This document shows, in pieces, positions 5,614 through 9,828 of a stretch of 9,828 bases of DNA. The notes under the pieces are model-generated. The model made no database searches, was not told the origin of the DNA, and was given only the letters and a program-made list of their open reading frames with translations. Source of the stretch: Massilia sp. UBA2604 (GTDB lineage: Bacteria > Pseudomonadota > Gammaproteobacteria > Burkholderiales > Burkholderiaceae_D); contig DDKG01000120.1 of assembly GCA_002339265.1 (NCBI GenBank), positions 1 to 9,828 on the forward strand, in the 5' to 3' direction. Position 1 is the stretch's first letter. The number at the start of each line of letters is the position of its first letter. Position numbers and translations under genes: made by a program.

Positions 5614-7737
5614 ATGAACCGTCCACAACTGCTGCTGATCGCAGCCAGCGTCGCCATGGCCACCTTCTCCTTCGCCCAACCAGCGGCTGCAGCCCTTGAG
5701 GCTTCGAACCCGTTCGCCAAGCCGAGCACCCTGCAATACGGTTACCCGGCCTTCGACAAGATCAAGAACGAACACTTCGCGCCGGCCTTCGCCGAAGGCA
5801 TGCGCCTGGAAGCGGCTGAAGTTGCGAAGATCGCCGACAACAAGGCGGCGCCGACGTTCGACAACACGATCGTGGCGATGGAACGTTCGGGTGACCTGCT
5901 GACGCGCGTGCGCGCAGTGTTCTACACGCTGACCGGTTCGTACACCAATGACACGCTGCAGGCGCTGCAAAAAGACTTGGCGCCGAAATTCGCGGCCCAC
6001 GGCGATGCGATCCGCCTGAACCCGAAGCTGTTCGCGCGCATCAAGACCCTGCACGACAAGCGTGACTCGCTGGGCCTGGACGCCGAATCGAAGTTCCTGC
6101 TCGAGCGCTACTACAAGGACTTCGTGCGCTCCGGCGCCAATCTGTCGGACGCCGACAAGGCCAAGCTGAAAGGCTACAACGCCCAGCTGGCCGCGCTGCA
6201 GACTCAGTTCAGCCAGAACGTGCTGCGCGAGGTGAACGCATCGGCCTTCGTGGTCGACACCCGCGAAGAGCTCGCCGGCCTGCCTGAGAAGGCGATCGAA
6301 GCGGCCGCCGTGGAAGCGAAGAAGCGCGGCCTGGACGGCAAGTTCGTGATCCCGGTGGTGAACACCACCCAGCAGCCGGCGATGGCGCAGCTGAGCACCC
6401 GCGGCACCCGCGAGAAGCTCTTGACCACCTCGATGATCCGCGGCGCCCGCGGCGGCGAGTTCGACAACCGCAACGTCGTGCTGCAGCTGGCCAAGCTGCG
6501 CGCCGAGCGCGCCGAGCTGCTGGGCTACGACAGCTACGCGGCCTATTCGCTGGAAGACCAGACCGCCAAGGACACCGCCTCGGTCAACAAGCTGCTGGGC
6601 GACCTGACCGCGCCGGCCGTGCGCAACGCCAAGAAAGAAGCGGCCGAGATCCAGGCCGTGATCGATGCCGAAAAGGGTGGATTCCAAGTGGGCGCCCAGG
6701 ACTGGAGCTACTACAGCGACAAGGTGCGCACCGCGAAATACGCGTTCGACGCCAACCAGCTCAAGCCTTACTTCGAGTTCAACAACGTGCTGGAAAAGGG
6801 CGCTTTCTTCGCCGCCAACCAGCTGTGGGGCATCACCTTCAAGCAGCGCACCGACCTGCCGACCTATGATCCGGACGTGCGCGTGTACGACGTGTTCGAG
6901 GAAAACGGCGAGCACCTGGCGATCTTCATCATCGACCCGTATGCGCGTTCGAACAAGCGCGGCGGCGCCTGGATGAGTTCCCTGGTCGACCAGAGCTTCC
7001 TGCTGAACCAGAAGCCGGTCATCACCAACAACCTGAACCTGACCAAGCCGGCCGCCGGCGAACCGACCCTGCTCAGCTGGGACGAGGTGCGCACCACCTT
7101 CCACGAGCTGGGCCACGCCACCCACGGCTGGTTCTCGCAGGTGAAATACCCGCGCTTCTCGGGCACCAACGTGCCGCGCGACTATGTCGAGCTGCCGTCG
7201 CAGGTGTACGAGATGTGGATGGCCTGGCCTGAAGTGCTGGCCAGCTATGCGAAGCACTACCAGACCGGCGCGCCGATGCCGAAAGAACTGCTGGACAAGC
7301 TGCGTGCCGCCCAGCGCTTCAACGAAGGCTACCGCACCACCGAGTACCTGGCGGCCGCGGTGCTGGACCAGAAATGGCACCAGCTGGGTTCGAAGCAGAT
7401 GCCGAGCGACGTGATCGCCTTCGAAAAGCAGGCGTTGAAGGACGCCGGCCTGGACTTCGCGCCGGTGCCGCCGCGTTACCGCAGCACCTACTTCTCGCAC
7501 GCCATGGGCGGCGGTTACTCGGCCGGCTACTACAGCTACCTGTGGGCCGAGCGCCTGGACGCCGATGCCGGCGAGTGGTTCAAGGAAAACGGCGGCCTGC
7601 TGCGCAAGAACGGCGACGTGTTCCGCCAGAAGGTGCTGTCGAAGGGCGGCACCATGGACGCGGTCGAGATGTACCGCGACTTCCGCGGCCGCGACCCGGT
7701 CATCGAGCCGCTGCTGGAACGCCGCGGCTTGAACTGA
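5614..7737 (+). CDS. Exported M3-family zinc peptidase, Dcp-like, copy 2 (active-site variant)
   Basis: A 707-residue paralogue of the preceding gene. It keeps the zinc ligands H497 and H501, catalytic E498, third ligand E526, and the loop residues H629, Y635 and Y642 in a GGGYSAGYYSYLW context, so it should be catalytically competent. Its active-site surroundings differ from copies 1 and 3: HELGHATHGWF instead of HEFGHALHGMF, and VELPSQVYEMW with Tyr at 532 where the others have Asn. This suggests altered peptide preference (inference). Residues 1-21 or 1-26 form a Sec signal (cleavage after SFA or AAA), giving a periplasmic enzyme. AAGAGA a few bases before the ATG serves as ribosome site. 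It starts 91 bases after copy 1. In a 97-residue block around the zinc site I count 76 identities to copy 1 and 78 to copy 3. Confidence 0.93.
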   Translation: MNRPQLLLIAASVAMATFSFAQPAAAALEASNPFAKPSTLQYGYPAFDKIKNEHFAPAFAEGMRLEAAEVAKIADNKAAPTFDNTIVAMERSGDLLTRVRAVFYTLTGSYTNDTLQALQKDLAPKFAAHGDAIRLNPKLFARIKTLHDKRDSLGLDAESKFLLERYYKDFVRSGANLSDADKAKLKGYNAQLAALQTQFSQNVLREVNASAFVVDTREELAGLPEKAIEAAAVEAKKRGLDGKFVIPVVNTTQQPAMAQLSTRGTREKLLTTSMIRGARGGEFDNRNVVLQLAKLRAERAELLGYDSYAAYSLEDQTAKDTASVNKLLGDLTAPAVRNAKKEAAEIQAVIDAEKGGFQVGAQDWSYYSDKVRTAKYAFDANQLKPYFEFNNVLEKGAFFAANQLWGITFKQRTDLPTYDPDVRVYDVFEENGEHLAIFIIDPYARSNKRGGAWMSSLVDQSFLLNQKPVITNNLNLTKPAAGEPTLLSWDEVRTTFHELGHATHGWFSQVKYPRFSGTNVPRDYVELPSQVYEMWMAWPEVLASYAKHYQTGAPMPKELLDKLRAAQRFNEGYRTTEYLAAAVLDQKWHQLGSKQMPSDVIAFEKQALKDAGLDFAPVPPRYRSTYFSHAMGGGYSAGYYSYLWAERLDADAGEWFKENGGLLRKNGDVFRQKVLSKGGTMDAVEMYRDFRGRDPVIEPLLERRGLN

Positions 7738-7742
7738 TCGTA

Positions 7743-7773
7743 AGGGAGGCCGGCCTCGCGCCGGCCTTCTTCT
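7743..7773 (+). terminator. Likely Rho-independent terminator after M3 copy 2
   Basis: AGGCCGGC (7747-7754) pairs perfectly with GCCGGCCT (7760-7767) around the loop CTCGC. The stem can extend by four pairs, two of them wobbles, to 7743/7771. It is followed by a T-rich tail, TTCTTCT (7767-7773), and begins six bases after the copy 2 stop. This is the best intrinsic terminator in the window. Only 30 bases separate it from the start of copy 3, too few for a full promoter plus leader, so copy 3 probably depends on read-through or on a promoter inside copy 2. Confidence 0.65.
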
Positions 7774-7803
7774 GCACCATCTTCACAACGAGAAGCAAAC
7801 AAT

Positions 7804-9828
7804 ATGAAACGTACCCACCTTCTGCTGGCCGCCGCTGTAAGCGCCGCCGTCCTGAACATCGCCCACGCCGCGCCGGCTGCGCAAGCTGCCGCACCGGTCG
7901 CAGCGTCGTCGACATTCGACGCCTCGAACCCGTTCGCGAAAGAGAGCACCCTGCCGTTCAACTACCCGGCATGGGACAAGATCCGCAACGAGCACTTCGC
8001 GCCGGCCTACGCCGAGGCGATGCGCCAGCACGCGCTTGAAATCGAAAAGATCGCCAACAACAAGGCCGCGCCGACGTTCGAAAACACCATCGTTGCGATG
8101 GAGCGCTCGGGCCGCATGCTGGCGCGCGTGAGCACCGCCTTCGGCACCCTGTCGGGCTCGTACACCAACGACACCCTGATCGCCCTGGGCCGCGAGATGG
8201 CGCCGAAGCTGTCGCAGCACAGCGACGCGATCCGCCTGAACGCCAAGCTGTACCAGCGCATCAAGACCCTGTACGACAAGCGCGACAGCCTCAAGCTGGA
8301 CGCCGAATCGGCCTACCTGCTGGACCGCTACAACAATGACTTTGAGCGCGCCGGCGCCAAGCTGTCGGAAGCCGACAAGGTCAAGCTGAAGGAGTACAAC
8401 AGCAAGCTGGCCGCCCTGCAGACCCAGTTCGCCCAGAACACGCTGAAGGAAGCCAACGCCTCGGCGCTGGTGGTCGACACCCGCGCAGAGCTGGCCGGCA
8501 TGAGCGACAAGGCGATCGACGTCGCTGCCGCCGAGGCCAAGAAGCGCGGCCTGGACGGCAAGTTCGTGATCCCGGTCGTGAACACCACCCAGCAAGCCCC
8601 GCTGGCGGTGCTGACCAACCGCGACACCCGCGCCAAGCTGCTGTCGGCCTCGATGGCGCGCGGCAGCCGCGGCGGCGAGTTCGACACCCGCCAGATCGTG
8701 CTCTCGATCGCGAAGCTGCGCGCCGAGCGCGCCGTGCTGCTGGGCTACCCGAACCACGCCGCCTACAACCTGGAAGAGCAGACCGCGAAGACCACCGACG
8801 CCGTCAACAGCCTGCTGGGCGAGCTGGCGGCGCCGGCCGTCAACAACGCCAAGAAAGAGGCAGCCGACATCCAGAAGGTGATCGATGCGGAGAAGGGCGG
8901 CTTCAAGGCCGCCGCGCATGACTGGGCCTTCTACAGCGACAAGGTGCGCGCCCAGCGCTACGCCTTCGACGCCGGCCAGCTGCGTCCCTACTTCGAGATC
9001 AACCGCGTGCTGGTGGACGGCGTGTTCTTCGCCGCCAACAAGGAATTCGGCCTGACCTTCAAGGAGCGCAAGGACCTGCCGGGCTACAACGAAGACGTGC
9101 GCATGTTCGACGTGTTCGACGCCGACGGCAAGCAGCTGGCGATCTTCACCTTCGACCCGTACGCACGCTCGAACAAGCGCGGCGGCGCCTGGGCCAATGC
9201 CTGGGTCCCGCAGAGCAAGCTGCTGGGCACCAAGCCGGTCATCGCCAACAACCTGAACGTAGCCAAGCCGGCCACCGGCGAGCCGACCCTGCTGACCTAC
9301 GACGAAGTGCGCACCACCTTCCACGAGTTCGGCCACGCGCTGCACGGCATGTTCTCGGATGTGCAGTACCCGCGCTTCTCGGGTTCGCGCGTGCCGCGCG
9401 ACTACGTCGAGTTCCCGTCGCAGGTGAACGAGATGTGGATGGCCTGGCCTGAAGTGCTGGCCAACTACGCCAAGCACTACCAGACCGGCGAGCCGATGCC
9501 GAAGGAACTGCTGGACAAGGTGCAGGCGTCGGCGCAGTTCAACGAAGGCTTCCGCACCACCGAGTACCTGGCCGCGGCGCTGCTGGACCAGGCCTGGCAC
9601 CAGCTGGCCCCGAACCAGATCCCGCAAGACGTGCTGGCCTTCGAAGCTGAGGCACTGAAGAAAGCCGGCGTCGACTTCGCCCTGGTGCCGCCGCGCTACC
9701 GCAGCGCCTACTTCTCGCACACCTTCTCGGGCGGCTACTCGGCCGGCTACTACGGCTACCTGTGGGCCGAGAAGCTGGACGCCGACACCGTCGAGTGGTT
9801 CAAGGAAAACGGCGGCCTGACCCGCAAG
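7804..9828 (+). CDS. Exported M3-family zinc peptidase, Dcp-like, copy 3 (3' end outside window)
   Basis: The frame opens at ATG 7804, with ACGAGAAG upstream as a ribosome site, and stays open to the last base, giving 675 residues. Comparison with copies 1 and 2 suggests about 45-50 residues and the stop are missing. The Sec signal spans residues 1-22 with a clean AHA cleavage site, followed by an Ala/Pro-rich linker longer than in the other copies. Zinc site: HEFGH at 507-511, third ligand E536 in DYVEFPSQVNE, loop residues H639, Y645 and Y652. Copy-specific changes are SGSRVPRD (S528-R529) where copies 1 and 2 have SGTNVPRD, a loop beginning FSGGY rather than MGGGY, and GGAWA (A464) rather than GGAWM. 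Its signal peptide is the least like those of its neighbours. It should be an active periplasmic Dcp-like peptidase with somewhat different specificity (inference). Confidence 0.92.
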   Translation, partial: MKRTHLLLAAAVSAAVLNIAHAAPAAQAAAPVAASSTFDASNPFAKESTLPFNYPAWDKIRNEHFAPAYAEAMRQHALEIEKIANNKAAPTFENTIVAMERSGRMLARVSTAFGTLSGSYTNDTLIALGREMAPKLSQHSDAIRLNAKLYQRIKTLYDKRDSLKLDAESAYLLDRYNNDFERAGAKLSEADKVKLKEYNSKLAALQTQFAQNTLKEANASALVVDTRAELAGMSDKAIDVAAAEAKKRGLDGKFVIPVVNTTQQAPLAVLTNRDTRAKLLSASMARGSRGGEFDTRQIVLSIAKLRAERAVLLGYPNHAAYNLEEQTAKTTDAVNSLLGELAAPAVNNAKKEAADIQKVIDAEKGGFKAAAHDWAFYSDKVRAQRYAFDAGQLRPYFEINRVLVDGVFFAANKEFGLTFKERKDLPGYNEDVRMFDVFDADGKQLAIFTFDPYARSNKRGGAWANAWVPQSKLLGTKPVIANNLNVAKPATGEPTLLTYDEVRTTFHEFGHALHGMFSDVQYPRFSGSRVPRDYVEFPSQVNEMWMAWPEVLANYAKHYQTGEPMPKELLDKVQASAQFNEGFRTTEYLAAALLDQAWHQLAPNQIPQDVLAFEAEALKKAGVDFALVPPRYRSAYFSHTFSGGYSAGYYGYLWAEKLDADTVEWFKENGGLTRK

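Larger units (their letters stand above)
3375..9828 (+). repeat. Tandem array of three paralogous M3 peptidase genes
   Basis: Three same-strand genes of the same family follow one another with gaps of only 91 and 66 bases. They align along their full length, from a shared ASNPFA segment just after the signal peptide to the NG(D) region near the C-terminus. The distance from the zinc motif to the C-terminal loop His is 132 residues in all three. The array continues to the window edge, so a fourth copy downstream cannot be excluded. It arose by tandem duplication, probably old given about one fifth difference even near the catalytic centre (hand count). Confidence 0.9.

Noticed and set aside
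7374..8039. 221-codon + strand frame bridging copies 2 and 3
   Set aside because: It is out of frame with both peptidases, runs through the terminator hairpin, and gives an Arg/Ala/Pro-rich product with no motif.
3354..9720. Three very long minus-strand open frames (3354-5729, 5536-7500, 7783-9720) across the M3 genes
   Set aside because: They resemble one another only because the sense genes are paralogues. They overlap each other's ends, lack ribosome sites and motifs, and are explained by codon bias.
1..9828. Defence system, mobile element, CRISPR, tRNA or phage genes
   Set aside because: No direct-repeat array, cloverleaf, transposase or recombinase motif was seen; every gene belongs to ordinary chromosomal families.

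Overview
The window looks like a chromosomal stretch from a GC-rich betaproteobacterium. The Rep helicase tail, SlyX, and the layout of the secreted protease (RTX, Ig-like, DUF4214) together suggest Oxalobacteraceae, possibly Massilia or a relative. That placement is inference from family composition and codon use; no rRNA or other marker gene is present. All supported genes are on the + strand. I see no transposase, integrase, tRNA, CRISPR array or prophage gene, and no gene-free stretch longer than about 180 bases.

Layout: (1) 1-636, the C-terminal third of an ATP-dependent DNA helicase of the Rep type, cut by the window start. (2) 637-812, a non-coding gap with a plausible sigma70-like promoter and two dyad symmetries. 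(3) 813-2951, a 712-residue zinc metalloprotease of the serralysin/matrixin type with RTX, Ig-like and DUF4214 modules, probably exported without a Sec signal. (4) 3007-3210, slyX, a small coiled-coil protein. (5) 3211-3374, a gap with an extended -10 promoter candidate and a perfect hairpin. (6) 3375-9828, three consecutive paralogous M3-family (Dcp-like) zinc peptidases, each with its own Sec signal peptide; the third is cut by the window end. The gaps between them are 91 and 66 bases, and each holds a strong hairpin.

Working together (inference): the M10-type protease could digest extracellular protein, and the three Dcp-like enzymes could trim the resulting oligopeptides in the periplasm, releasing C-terminal dipeptides. 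Nothing in the sequence proves that they are co-regulated. The most notable item is the M3 triplet. The copies are roughly equally diverged around the catalytic centre, all keep the zinc ligands and catalytic Glu, and copies 2 and 3 each carry their own substitutions near the active site. The intergenic hairpins could set different expression levels along the array. I found no clearly new type of biological system. The array and its hairpins are the best candidates for follow-up.
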